Below are positions 1 to 5,816 of a stretch of DNA of 13,052 bases, one piece after another. The number at the start of each line of letters is the position of its first letter. Positions within the stretch are counted from its first letter, which is position 1. Made by a program: the position numbers and the translations under genes. The notes below the pieces were generated by a model. That model was not told where the DNA came from and did not search any database. It saw only the letters and a program-made list of their open reading frames with translations. This DNA is from Candidatus Taylorbacteria bacterium RIFCSPLOWO2_01_FULL_50_130. Its GTDB lineage: Bacteria > Patescibacteriota > Minisyncoccia > Phycocordibacterales > UBA10002. The DNA lies in contig MHSB01000038.1 of the NCBI GenBank assembly GCA_001821155.1, forward strand, positions 1 through 13,052. Reading direction: 5' to 3'.

Positions 1-351
1 CTCATCAACGCGCTCATCCCGTTCATCGTGGGACTGGCGGTCTTCGTGATTATCTGGGGAATCTTCGTGTATGTTGCGCAGGCGGGAGACGAGGAAAAGC
101 GCGTGCAGGCGCGCAAGTTCATCGTCTGGGGCGTCATCGGAGTGTTTTTCATGCTCTCCGTCTGGGGGCTCGTCAACATCCTCGTAAACAGCATCAACCT
201 TGAGAAGACCATAAACACAAGCGATATTCCGAGAGTTCCAGGCATTGGCGGGACAGATGGGACGGATGGTAGGCCAAACGGAATGAACGACGGTACGGAT
301 CTCTCCGGTGTTTGCACTAATGGTCTTGATAGTTTTAATAATCCTTGTTAG
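1..351 (+). CDS. T4SS pilin-like small membrane protein, 5' end outside window
   Basis: The reading frame is open from base 1 to the TAG at 349-351, so the gene begins upstream; the GTG at 28 is internal. The visible 116 residues show two hydrophobic helices (about residues 1-25 and 39-62) joined by a charged loop reading AGDEEKRVQARKF. The second helix starts in WGVIGVFFMLSVWGLV. This loop plus WG...SVWGL pattern is typical of the T4SS_pilin family, abundant in CPR bacteria and related in topology to TrbC/VirB2. Family knowledge suggests a membrane protein that may assemble into a pilus or secretion channel; assembly here is inference. The C-terminal 45 residues are rich in Gly, Asp and Asn and carry two Cys, one of them the last residue. 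It is convergent with the surface-protein gene on the other strand. Confidence 0.8.
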   Translation, partial: LINALIPFIVGLAVFVIIWGIFVYVAQAGDEEKRVQARKFIVWGVIGVFFMLSVWGLVNILVNSINLEKTINTSDIPRVPGIGGTDGTDGRPNGMNDGTDLSGVCTNGLDSFNNPC

Positions 352-365
352 AACTTATCTCAAAA

Positions 366-399
366 TGAATTACCGCGCCGCAAGCGGTGTGGTAGTTCA
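366..399 (+). terminator. Hairpin between convergent genes, terminator candidate
   Basis: Bases 366-381 pair with 384-399 over 16 positions with no bulge. Three pairs are G-T wobbles, which fold only in plus-strand RNA, so the hairpin suits the pilin transcript better than the opposing one. It begins 15 bases after the pilin stop and covers the stop codon of the opposing surface-protein gene (397-399). No T-run follows, so a role in intrinsic termination is uncertain; it may instead protect the 3' end. Confidence 0.5.
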
Positions 400-1560
400 T
401 TGCCGTATCGCGCGTGGTATGGGAGTGATATCCCTAAGGAACACGGTCTCTTTCCGGCGGCGCTTTTTGCGGCGCAATTTCAAAATGGCGATGTACGCGA
501 GAAGCCCGCTTATTGCAAGAAGCAGCGCGGTGTAAAAAACAGCTTTCATTCCCTCCGCCCTAAGCCCGGTGTAGGGTATCTGGCTTAGAAATACGGATGC
601 CGACGCGGCCGATGCGGTATATGGTGTTTGGGCAAGGTAGATTGAGGCGGAAACGAGCGGGGAAGATGTCGTCTTTTTGTAAAGCACGACGTTTGGCTGG
701 TTGAGTCCTCCGCCGCAGCCCGTCTCGCATGTCCGTGGCGTGATGGATGCCGAACAGGTTCTTTGCACGGACTGTGCGCCAGACGTTATTTCGACGGTCC
801 CCAGTTTCATCCCCGCGCTCGAATACGTGCGCGTCACGATGGTCGACGCTCCCGAAAGATTTTCATCTCCTGACCAGGAGTACGTGTACGTACCGGCGCC
901 CCCCGTCGCTGTGGCGCTCCAGGAGACCGAACTGCCGATTTGAACGGAAGCTGGTGAGGTAAAGCAGGAACCGTCAAGTGCGGGCGGCGGAGGGGATATG
1001 GCCGGAATTTTGTCGAAAGCGGCGCAGAGCGGAAAAACGCTATTTGCGGAAACGGCGTCGGCGGAACCGGGGAAAGCGTGCTTGCCGATGACTTTCGTTG
1101 CGGCAGAGGCGAGGGTCAAAAAGTTCGGAGTATCGTTGACAACTTGTGTCAGAGAAGCGGCCGCGACATTGTCCGCGAGGTCATTGATGACGCTCGAAGC
1201 GGCAAGTTCGCCGGAAGCGTTTACGACGCTCGCGTACCACTGCTCATTCGGTTGGCTGATCGCGGTGCGGCCGAGGTAGCCGTCCCAGGACGACAGGGTA
1301 ACTTTATATTTCCCAGCCGCGAGATTGACCGCCACCGGGGAATTGGAGGAGGCGCAACCGGCAGGGTTAAGGTAAGAGCAGAGTTTTTCGCTTCCCGAAA
1401 AATTAACGATTATTCGGTCTGGTGCGCTCTGAATCGGACAAGCCGGGCGGGTGGGTCCGGGGATGGGATCAGCGGATATGCTTCCAGGCAGTATTGCCGT
1501 GGCGGCGAGAGCAAGGAGCCATATCGTTAAAAAGGATATAGTTTTCATTTTATACGCCAT
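397..1560 (-). CDS. Sortase-anchored surface protein with PKD/Ig-like domain
   Basis: Predicted secreted, cell-envelope-attached protein of 387 residues. A signal peptide covers about residues 5-30 (hydrophobic LTIWLLALAATAILPG, likely cut after SISA). Residues about 40-190 form an unrecognised extracellular region. Residues about 196-275 resemble a PKD/Ig-like beta domain (SVSWSATATGGAGTYTYSWSG). The C terminus has the layout of a sortase signal: QIPYTG at 327-332, a hydrophobic helix at about 338-361, and a strongly basic run KLRRKKRRRK at 361-370. An extra 17-residue tail after the basic run is unusual. A degenerate copy of the motif, QTPYTA, lies at 311-316. Eight cysteines follow the signal peptide, which may mean disulphides. 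The gene follows the sortase on the same strand. The ATG at 1560 overlaps the sortase by 11 bases; the ATG at 1548 lies one base past the sortase stop and gives a more standard signal peptide. Neither has a Shine-Dalgarno site, so translation is probably coupled. Function beyond surface display is unknown. Confidence 0.75.
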   Translation of the reverse strand: MAYKMKTISFLTIWLLALAATAILPGSISADPIPGPTRPACPIQSAPDRIIVNFSGSEKLCSYLNPAGCASSNSPVAVNLAAGKYKVTLSSWDGYLGRTAISQPNEQWYASVVNASGELAASSVINDLADNVAAASLTQVVNDTPNFLTLASAATKVIGKHAFPGSADAVSANSVFPLCAAFDKIPAISPPPPALDGSCFTSPASVQIGSSVSWSATATGGAGTYTYSWSGDENLSGASTIVTRTYSSAGMKLGTVEITSGAQSVQRTCSASITPRTCETGCGGGLNQPNVVLYKKTTSSPLVSASIYLAQTPYTASAASASVFLSQIPYTGLRAEGMKAVFYTALLLAISGLLAYIAILKLRRKKRRRKETVFLRDITPIPRAIRQ

Positions 1561-2236
1561 CGGTTAATTGAGTTTGCTGCACGAATTCTGCAGTCACCAC
1601 AAATCGGTCTTCCTTTTTTCCGAATGTGTTACAAGTTGAAAGCGTGAGCATTTTCCTTTCGGTTGAAAAGGTTACCCGGGCTTCGTCTGCTTTCACGCGT
1701 GATACGCCGGTAACGGCGTATTCGTACACTTCGTCTCCAGCGTAGAGTTTAATTGTGTCGCCGACGTTTAGCGTACTCAGTTTATTGAATGCTCCATACG
1801 CTTTGTTGCGCACGTTTGGAATGCCCGTTGAGTGTCCGAACAAAAATATATTGCTGTTTTCGTTCAAGTATCCGGAACCCGGATATTGCGCCACTCCTCT
1901 CTGAAGCGCTTCATCGAGCACGTTCGTGTCGGCGGTTTCCGGGTGAACAATCGAAGAAACAACGCCTATGGCCTCTATCACGATTTTCTCCGGCTTAATG
2001 TTCTCAATCGCTGGCGTCGCAACTTCGTATGAAAGAGCGGCGGCCGTCTTGTTCACCGCATAACCTTGGGGCAAAACTGTTTGCTCATTCGCCGCGTTTT
2101 CGGTAGCGTTAAAAAAATGTAAAACCGTATCGGTCATATGGCGGATATCCCTTGGCGCGACACCAAACGATGAGAGGATAACGAGCAATGTTGCAAAAAG
2201 CAAGAACCACGCCGCTGTAAACTGATAATAATTCAT
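1550..2236 (-). CDS. Sortase (cysteine transpeptidase)
   Basis: Membrane-anchored transpeptidase expected to cleave a C-terminal sorting motif and attach the substrate to an envelope acceptor. The 228-residue length fits the family. A single N-terminal membrane anchor lies at about residues 8-27. The catalytic triad is visible: His135 in FGHS, Cys202 in TLSTC, and Arg211 in EDRFVV, in the usual order and spacing. The TLSTC motif is like sortases of classes D/E, but I cannot assign the class. The next gene downstream encodes a protein with an IPYTG-type sorting signal, so the pair reads as a dedicated sortase-substrate operon. It is driven by a near-perfect promoter at 2299-2327. Leader length is about 55 bases; the ribosome site is weak (GAGAAC about 6 bases before ATG). 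Confidence 0.9.
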   Translation of the reverse strand: MNYYQFTAAWFLLFATLLVILSSFGVAPRDIRHMTDTVLHFFNATENAANEQTVLPQGYAVNKTAAALSYEVATPAIENIKPEKIVIEAIGVVSSIVHPETADTNVLDEALQRGVAQYPGSGYLNENSNIFLFGHSTGIPNVRNKAYGAFNKLSTLNVGDTIKLYAGDEVYEYAVTGVSRVKADEARVTFSTERKMLTLSTCNTFGKKEDRFVVTAEFVQQTQLTDGV

Positions 2237-2298
2237 ATGTTGTTCTCATGCGCCCTCTCTTTATTTATCGGATGTTCCGACATTTACTTTAGAAGGGT

Positions 2299-2327
2299 AT
2301 TATACGTACTACGCGCTATCTTGTCAA
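2299..2327 (-). promoter_or_regulatory. Promoter of the sortase operon
   Basis: On the minus strand, TTGACA (2322-2327) and TATAAT (2299-2304) are separated by exactly 17 bp, a full match to the sigma70 consensus. It points at the sortase start codon at 2236. Confidence 0.85.
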
Positions 2328-2384
2328 GATTTGCCACGGCGCCATAACGCTTATCCCGGGAGAGGGTATTCATATCGAGGAATA

Positions 2385-2413
2385 TTGACGATCTAACTTA
2401 TATGATATATAAT
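2385..2413 (+). promoter_or_regulatory. Promoter of the CARDB protein gene
   Basis: TTGACG (2385-2390) and TATAAT (2408-2413) are 17 bp apart, one mismatch from consensus. It points at the ATG at 2450, with AAGGA at 2441-2445 as a close ribosome binding site. The two divergent promoters have their -35 boxes 57 bp apart. Confidence 0.85.
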
Positions 2414-2449
2414 ACTGCCGCTTTCTTACTTCATTGATTAAAGGATTTT

Positions 2450-3643
2450 ATGTACGAAACAACCAATCCTCCTCTTGAAGTACAGTCATATTCAAAAAGC
2501 AGAACAGCGGAAATTTTTACCGTGCGGAACGTTGGCATCTTTTTTCTTGGTCTTCTTACTGGCTGGGGCGCGCTTAACATCTCTGGCGCGCTTAATTCTT
2601 CCTCGCCTTTTTCTTTTTCCGCTATCGCGGCAGTGGTCGGAGGGCTTGGCGATTTTTTTGCGAATAACGAAGCATTTACCATTACACCAAGCAATTCCCT
2701 GCCTACTTCCGGGGATCTCTTCACGCTCGTAATCAAGAATGCGGATAAGCGTGACGCAGACGGACAATATACGCTTGGATATCCGTGCGTCTCCGCCATG
2801 AAACTGGAGCGCTTTCATCGCAACGCGGTGGAGGAACTTTCGTGCGGGCAGCGAACAATTCTTGGCAGGGCGGATCTTACCGGTGTAACGCTTAGAATAA
2901 CGCACAGCGCGAGCACGACACTTGATGTTCCGATAACCCTCTTCTTTGAAGAATCAAACAACGGCGCAGAAGAACCGCTTTTTGCTCAAACGCTTGTTAT
3001 CGTCGCTCCTTCCCGTAGCATTGTTATCGTAGCGGAAAGTGCGAGCACGAGTGCGGCAAAAAATTCAATCGCGGGGGCTGCTACCGCGGTCAACTCCGTG
3101 CCCCGGAAGATTCCTTCGCGGAGTAACAACGCCGCGAGAGCGGCTGCTCCCACCGATAGAGGTGCAGTAGTGACCGTTCCTGCGACGGTTGGCGCGCCCA
3201 AAGCAGGAACAAAGACGGAGAAAACCGTCGTGTATTATTCCACTGGACCAACCTCTTCCAATCCGGACGGAGTGATCGATTTGGAGGCGAGAATTCTCGA
3301 AATCGGATACGTGGACAAGGCGACGAACGTGTTTACGGCAAGTTCGTCTCCCTCTGCAAATCTTCGCGTTGCCGTCAGGTTTGAAGTTATTAACAAAGGA
3401 ACCAAAGCATCGGGTTCGTGGTCTTTCAATGCCGTACTCCCCACGTTGCCATTCCACATTTACTCTGGAGACTCGCAGCTATCACTCATGCCGAGCGAGA
3501 AAATTGAGTTCGTGCTTGGGTTTGACAGCATAGAGCGCAAGAAAGACGCCGAGTTCATCGTCAACGTTGACCCCACGGGAAGAGTCGTTGAATCCGATGA
3601 ATCCAACAACATCGTGAAGGTCATGATTCACCCCGCGTTCTAG
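2450..3643 (+). CDS. Membrane-anchored CARDB-domain surface protein
   Basis: A 397-residue protein with one N-terminal membrane helix (about residues 27-47) preceded by Lys/Arg, so the bulk is expected outside the cell. Residues about 72-190 look like a beta-rich domain with two Cys. Residues about 195-262 are a low-complexity Ala/Ser/Pro/Arg linker. Residues about 275-395 match the CARDB fold pattern, with the hallmark DPTGRVVESDESNN at 374-387. CARDB domains mediate adhesion or protein contacts in extracellular proteins; the ligand here is unknown. The ATG at 2450 is supported by AAGGA four bases upstream and by the promoter at 2385-2413. It diverges from the sortase operon but has no sorting signal of its own, so it is probably held by its membrane helix. 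Confidence 0.75.
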   Translation: MYETTNPPLEVQSYSKSRTAEIFTVRNVGIFFLGLLTGWGALNISGALNSSSPFSFSAIAAVVGGLGDFFANNEAFTITPSNSLPTSGDLFTLVIKNADKRDADGQYTLGYPCVSAMKLERFHRNAVEELSCGQRTILGRADLTGVTLRITHSASTTLDVPITLFFEESNNGAEEPLFAQTLVIVAPSRSIVIVAESASTSAAKNSIAGAATAVNSVPRKIPSRSNNAARAAAPTDRGAVVTVPATVGAPKAGTKTEKTVVYYSTGPTSSNPDGVIDLEARILEIGYVDKATNVFTASSSPSANLRVAVRFEVINKGTKASGSWSFNAVLPTLPFHIYSGDSQLSLMPSEKIEFVLGFDSIERKKDAEFIVNVDPTGRVVESDESNNIVKVMIHPAF

Positions 3644-3647
3644 GAAT

Positions 3648-3742
3648 AGCTGATTAGCTTGCTAGTTTTCTGGCTGGTTGTCTTTTCTATAAGAGAATGC
3701 GCTTTCTAACAGCTAAAAGCTGGCAGCTAGAAGCTAACAGCT
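3648..3742. repeat. AGCTA-rich palindromic spacer between convergent genes
   Basis: Bases 3648-3665 pair with 3725-3742 through three blocks (AGCTG, TTAGCTT, CTAG) separated by two single-base bulges. The right arm is also a degenerate 14-bp tandem repeat (about 3710-3742) built on the word AGCTA. The element fills nearly the whole gap between the CARDB gene and ung, whose 3' ends face each other, so it may work as a two-way terminator. No clear T-run is present. Confidence 0.6.
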
Positions 3743-3748
3743 CTTCTT

Positions 3749-4417
3749 CTAGTTCCATTTGATTTCTCCTTTCCCCAGCGCACACAGGTAGGCGTTGGCT
3801 TGGCTGAAGTGTTTGCATCCGAAAAAACCGTTTTGCGCGGAAAAGGGCGATGGATGCGCGGCTTCCAGTATCAAATGTTTTTCGAGGTTAATAAGTTCGT
3901 TTTTCTTTCGAGCATAATTCCCCCACAGGAGGAATACGAGGTGCTCTTTTTTATCCGAGAGCGTCCGTATCACCGCGTCGGTAAATATTTCCCATCCTTT
4001 TCCTTGATGCGAGCCGGCCGTGTGCGCCCGCACAGTGAGCGTCGCATTGAGAAGAAGCACGCCTTGTTTCGCCCAGCTCTTGAGATTGCCGTTCTTCGGC
4101 ACTCCGCCGCCGATGTCATTTACGATTTCTTTGTAAATGTTTTGGAGGGATGGGGGCATGGCGATACTCTCCGGCACCGAAAAGCAGAGCCCATGCGCCT
4201 GTCCGTCGCCGTGGTACGGGTCTTGCCCGAGAATGACCACTTTCACCGCTTCGAACGGAGTGAGCTCGAAGGCGTTGAAAATGAATTTCGGGGGAGGGAA
4301 AACTTTTGCCGAGAGATATTCGCCGCGCACAAAGTCGGTGAGCTCCTTGAAATACTCTTTCTCAAACTCGGTCCTAAGCGCCTCCTTCCACGTCGGCTCT
4401 ATCCTAATATCTTTCAT
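3749..4417 (-). CDS. ung: Uracil-DNA glycosylase, family 1
   Basis: Removes uracil from DNA as the first step of base excision repair in the cytoplasm. The 222-residue length is normal for the family. The water-activating motif GQDPYH is at 64-69 with catalytic Asp66. The uracil-contacting Asn is in LLNATLTVR (Asn124). The DNA-intercalation motif HPSPFSAQNGFFGCKHFS starts at His188, the usual catalytic His. All key residues are intact, so it should be active. The ATG at 4417 gives MKDIRIEPTWKEAL, the expected N terminus; no good Shine-Dalgarno site precedes it. It is not in an obvious operon: it converges with the CARDB gene and diverges from the toxin-antitoxin pair. Confidence 0.95.
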   Translation of the reverse strand: MKDIRIEPTWKEALRTEFEKEYFKELTDFVRGEYLSAKVFPPPKFIFNAFELTPFEAVKVVILGQDPYHGDGQAHGLCFSVPESIAMPPSLQNIYKEIVNDIGGGVPKNGNLKSWAKQGVLLLNATLTVRAHTAGSHQGKGWEIFTDAVIRTLSDKKEHLVFLLWGNYARKKNELINLEKHLILEAAHPSPFSAQNGFFGCKHFSQANAYLCALGKGEIKWN

Positions 4418-4439
4418 AGGTGAAGCATACCTCTTACTT

Positions 4440-4457
4440 CTCCCTTAATAAAGGGAG
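4440..4457. other. Small perfect hairpin upstream of ung
   Basis: CTCCCTT (4440-4446) pairs perfectly with AAGGGAG (4451-4457) around an AATA loop. It lies 22 bases upstream of the ung start, in what would be its leader, and 31 bp before the antitoxin -35 box. Whether it regulates either gene cannot be told from sequence. Confidence 0.4.
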
Positions 4458-4488
4458 CACTCGTCTCCGAGGAGGGATGTATTCGTAT

Positions 4489-4517
4489 TTGACTTTTGCA
4501 TAACCGTTGTATATACT
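4489..4517 (+). promoter_or_regulatory. Promoter of the antitoxin-toxin operon, probably leaderless
   Basis: TTGACT (4489-4494) and TATACT (4512-4517) are 17 bp apart. Only 8 bases separate the -10 box from the ATG at 4526, so transcription would start on or next to the start codon, predicting a leaderless mRNA. No Shine-Dalgarno site exists, which agrees. Confidence 0.7.
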
Positions 4518-4525
4518 TCGGTTGT

Positions 4526-4798
4526 ATGAAAACAGTGTTAAACGTAAAAGTTGATCCAAAGGTAAAGAAGGCAGCCAAAGCAGCGGCGCTTGAACTGGGG
4601 CTCCCCCTGTCTCTTGTCGTAAACGAGAGCCTTAAACGCTTCGCGTTACAAAAGGCGATTACTTTTTCCGCGCCTCTGAAACCGAATAAAAAGCTGGCAC
4701 GGTGGATTAAGGCGGCGGAACGGGATTTGAAAGCAGGGCGGAATATTTCACCTGTGTTTAGTAACGTGGAAAAGGGTATCGAATGGCTTCATTCATGA
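4526..4798 (+). CDS. RelB/DinJ-like ribbon-helix-helix antitoxin
   Basis: A 90-residue protein. Residues 1-45 (MKTVLNVKVDPKVKKAAKAA, then ALELGLPLSLVVNESLKRF) match the ribbon-helix-helix DNA-binding fold of RelB/DinJ antitoxins, which dimerise, repress their own promoter and neutralise a RelE/YafQ-type toxin through the C-terminal half. An in-frame TTG at 4496 would extend it by 10 residues but lies inside the promoter, so the ATG at 4526 is preferred. It overlaps the toxin frame. The frame is intact, and it presumably still binds its promoter even if the toxin is dead. Confidence 0.8.
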   Translation: MKTVLNVKVDPKVKKAAKAAALELGLPLSLVVNESLKRFALQKAITFSAPLKPNKKLARWIKAAERDLKAGRNISPVFSNVEKGIEWLHS

Positions 4799-5061
4799 CT
4801 CGGCTTGTCTTTAGTATCCGCTTCAAACGGATGTATCGTAAACTTTCCGTCAAACGGCGACGGATTTGCGGCGAACGGATTCGTCTCTTCGCCAAAGATC
4901 CAAGGCATCCATTGCTGAACATACATTCGCTGGGTGGAGAATACGCCGGTTGTTTCAGCATCAACATCACTGGCGATATTCGTGCTGTGTGATGCATAAT
5001 TGGCGTCAATGCCGCGCACTTCATCGCCATCGGTATCCACTCTGAACTGTACGGTTCGTAG
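4783..5061 (+). pseudogene. YafQ/RelE-like mRNA interferase toxin, interrupted by in-frame TGA
   Basis: Residues from the first start to the TGA at 4990-4992 (69 aa) match the YafQ/RelE fold: RFKRMYRKLS, then RIRLFAKDPRHPLLNIHSLGGEYAG, then SINITGDIRAV. The same frame then continues for 22 sense codons to a TAG at 5059-5061 and reads CIIGVNAAHFIAIGIHSELYGS, which is the expected C-terminal strand of the family, including the His that aligns with catalytic His87 of E. coli YafQ. The gene therefore appears inactivated by one nonsense codon. ATG 4783 has AAAGGG six bases upstream; ATG 4795 overlaps the antitoxin stop as ATGA and gives a more typical N terminus. Intact toxin would cleave mRNA on the ribosome. 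Stop readthrough or a sequencing error cannot be excluded. Confidence 0.75.
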
Positions 5062-5292
5062 CATTTTCATTTTTCCTGTGCTAATTTTGTAGCGATGGCG
5101 ACTGTGGTGTAATAGCAGCACGGGAACCTGTGGAGTTCCAAGATCCGGAGCATAACCGGACCGTCGCCCAGTACAACAAGAAAGCAGTTTCCGCTCATTC
5201 TCGAGTGGTCTTTTCTCCGACTGACTTCCAGATAATTTCAAACTGCTCGTGGTGCATCGCCACGATGCTTTTGTAGTAGATACACTTAGCGA
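5062..5292. other. Unassigned non-coding stretch after the toxin
   Basis: No recognisable gene on either strand. A short perfect hairpin (GCATCG at 5254-5259 with CGATGC at 5263-5268, followed by TTTT) could be a terminator for readthrough from the toxin operon. A plus-strand frame open through about 5085-5275 lacks a start codon, and no fragment on either strand could be matched to a family. Confidence 0.4.
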
Positions 5293-5307
5293 ATAGTGCA
5301 CACGAAT
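5293..5307 (+). repeat. 15-bp direct repeat, left copy
   Basis: ATAGTGCACACGAAT is repeated exactly at 5488-5502. The two copies flank the palindromic element at 5318-5484, 10 bp from its left end and 3 bp from its right end. Confidence 0.7.
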
Positions 5308-5317
5308 TATAAGAATA

Positions 5318-5484
5318 TAGGACTTACGCATTTCTTCCTTTTCTGTCATTCCCGTCCCCGGTCAGGTCGAGGGCAAGCTACGGCGGGAATCCAGTATTTG
5401 GCCGTTTTTTAACGCCCTGGATTCCCGTTCCCCGCCTTCGCGAGGACAAGCTTCACGGGAATGACACCGATTGCGTAAGTCCTA
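5318..5484. mobile_element. 167-bp MITE-like palindromic element
   Basis: Perfect 13-bp terminal inverted repeats TAGGACTTACGCA (5318-5330 and 5472-5484). Inside are two further nested inverted pairs: TGTCATTCCCGT (5344-5355) with its complement at 5455-5466, and CGGGAATCCAG (5384-5394) with its complement at 5417-5427. Each half is itself a hairpin bounded by ATTCCCG/CGGGAAT. This resembles the widespread TCATTCCCG...CGGGAATCC class of intergenic repeats known from many bacterial genomes. It has no coding capacity, so any movement would need a transposase supplied in trans. Confidence 0.7.
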
Positions 5485-5487
5485 GAT

Positions 5488-5502
5488 ATAGTGCACACGA
5501 AT
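5488..5502 (+). repeat. 15-bp direct repeat, right copy
   Basis: Exact copy of the sequence at 5293-5307, placed just beyond the right end of the palindromic element. Confidence 0.7.
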
Positions 5503-5536
5503 GGAAACACCCTGCGCTTGTGCACAGGGTTCAGTC

Positions 5537-5620
5537 GGAGCGACCGGACATGGGTCTAACCTGCCTGCGTCGCGGACGACGCGACAGGCAGGCGCCCTGC
5601 GGTGTCGCTCCTAATTTTTT
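5537..5620 (+). terminator. Large branched hairpin with T-run
   Basis: Outer stem GGAGCGAC (5537-5544) pairs with GTCGCTCC (5604-5611). Inner stem CCTGCCTG (5560-5567) pairs with CAGGCAGG (5585-5592) and continues after a 2-base bulge with TCGCG/CGCGA. TAA and six T (5615-5620) follow. The layout fits an intrinsic terminator or a small structured RNA. No intact gene lies directly upstream on the plus strand, so it may be a repeat-derived element rather than a working terminator. Confidence 0.6.
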
Positions 5621-5633
5621 CTGCTTTGTCATA

Positions 5634-5808
5634 GAGATGGTTACAAAACTATTTTTAAGCGAAATTTAGGACTTTTTGTTCGAGACGAGGAAAGCCAGCA
5701 AAATGATTGAGGCGTAGCTCGGCTACGACGAAAATCATTTTGCGCCAGCTTGACGAAGTATCGGACAAAAAGGACAAATTGCAGCAAGAATAGTTTTGTA
5801 ACCATCTC
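5634..5808 (+). mobile_element. 175-bp fold-back MITE, copy A
   Basis: Perfect 20-bp terminal inverted repeats GAGATGGTTACAAAACTATT (5634-5653) and its complement (5789-5808). The interior continues the symmetry imperfectly, ending in CGTAGC/GCTACG near the centre, so the whole element folds into one long hairpin. Flanking trinucleotide ATA on both sides (5631-5633 and 5809-5811) may be a target duplication. No coding capacity. An inverted copy lies at 8573-8747 with 172 of 175 bases identical. The ends are vaguely like those of IS5-type elements; this is a weak impression. Confidence 0.85.
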
Positions 5809-5816
5809 ATAGTACA

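Noticed and set aside
1078..1530. A 150-codon plus-strand frame opposite the surface-protein gene
   Set aside because: It is a shadow; the minus-strand frame has a signal peptide, domain pattern and sorting signal.
3800..4423. A 207-codon plus-strand open frame opposite ung
   Set aside because: It is antisense to a full, motif-complete uracil-DNA glycosylase and shows no recognisable protein features.
4990..4992. TGA as a recoded sense codon, as in some CPR lineages
   Set aside because: The surface protein, the antitoxin, the pump and the HAD-IA gene all end naturally at TGA, so the standard code fits; a nonsense mutation is simpler.
5085..5275. Plus-strand open frame of about 60 codons that reads like protein
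   Set aside because: No start codon, preceded and followed by stops, and no family match; kept only as unassigned DNA.
4789..5349. A 186-codon minus-strand open frame across the toxin and the unassigned region
   Set aside because: It runs antisense to the clearly homologous toxin frame, its product is low-complexity and unlike any family I know, and it extends into the palindromic element.
5750..5778. TTGACG inside MITE copy A as a -35 box aimed at the pump
   Set aside because: At 17-18 bp spacing the only -10 candidates are GACAAA or ACAAAT, too poor to support a promoter.
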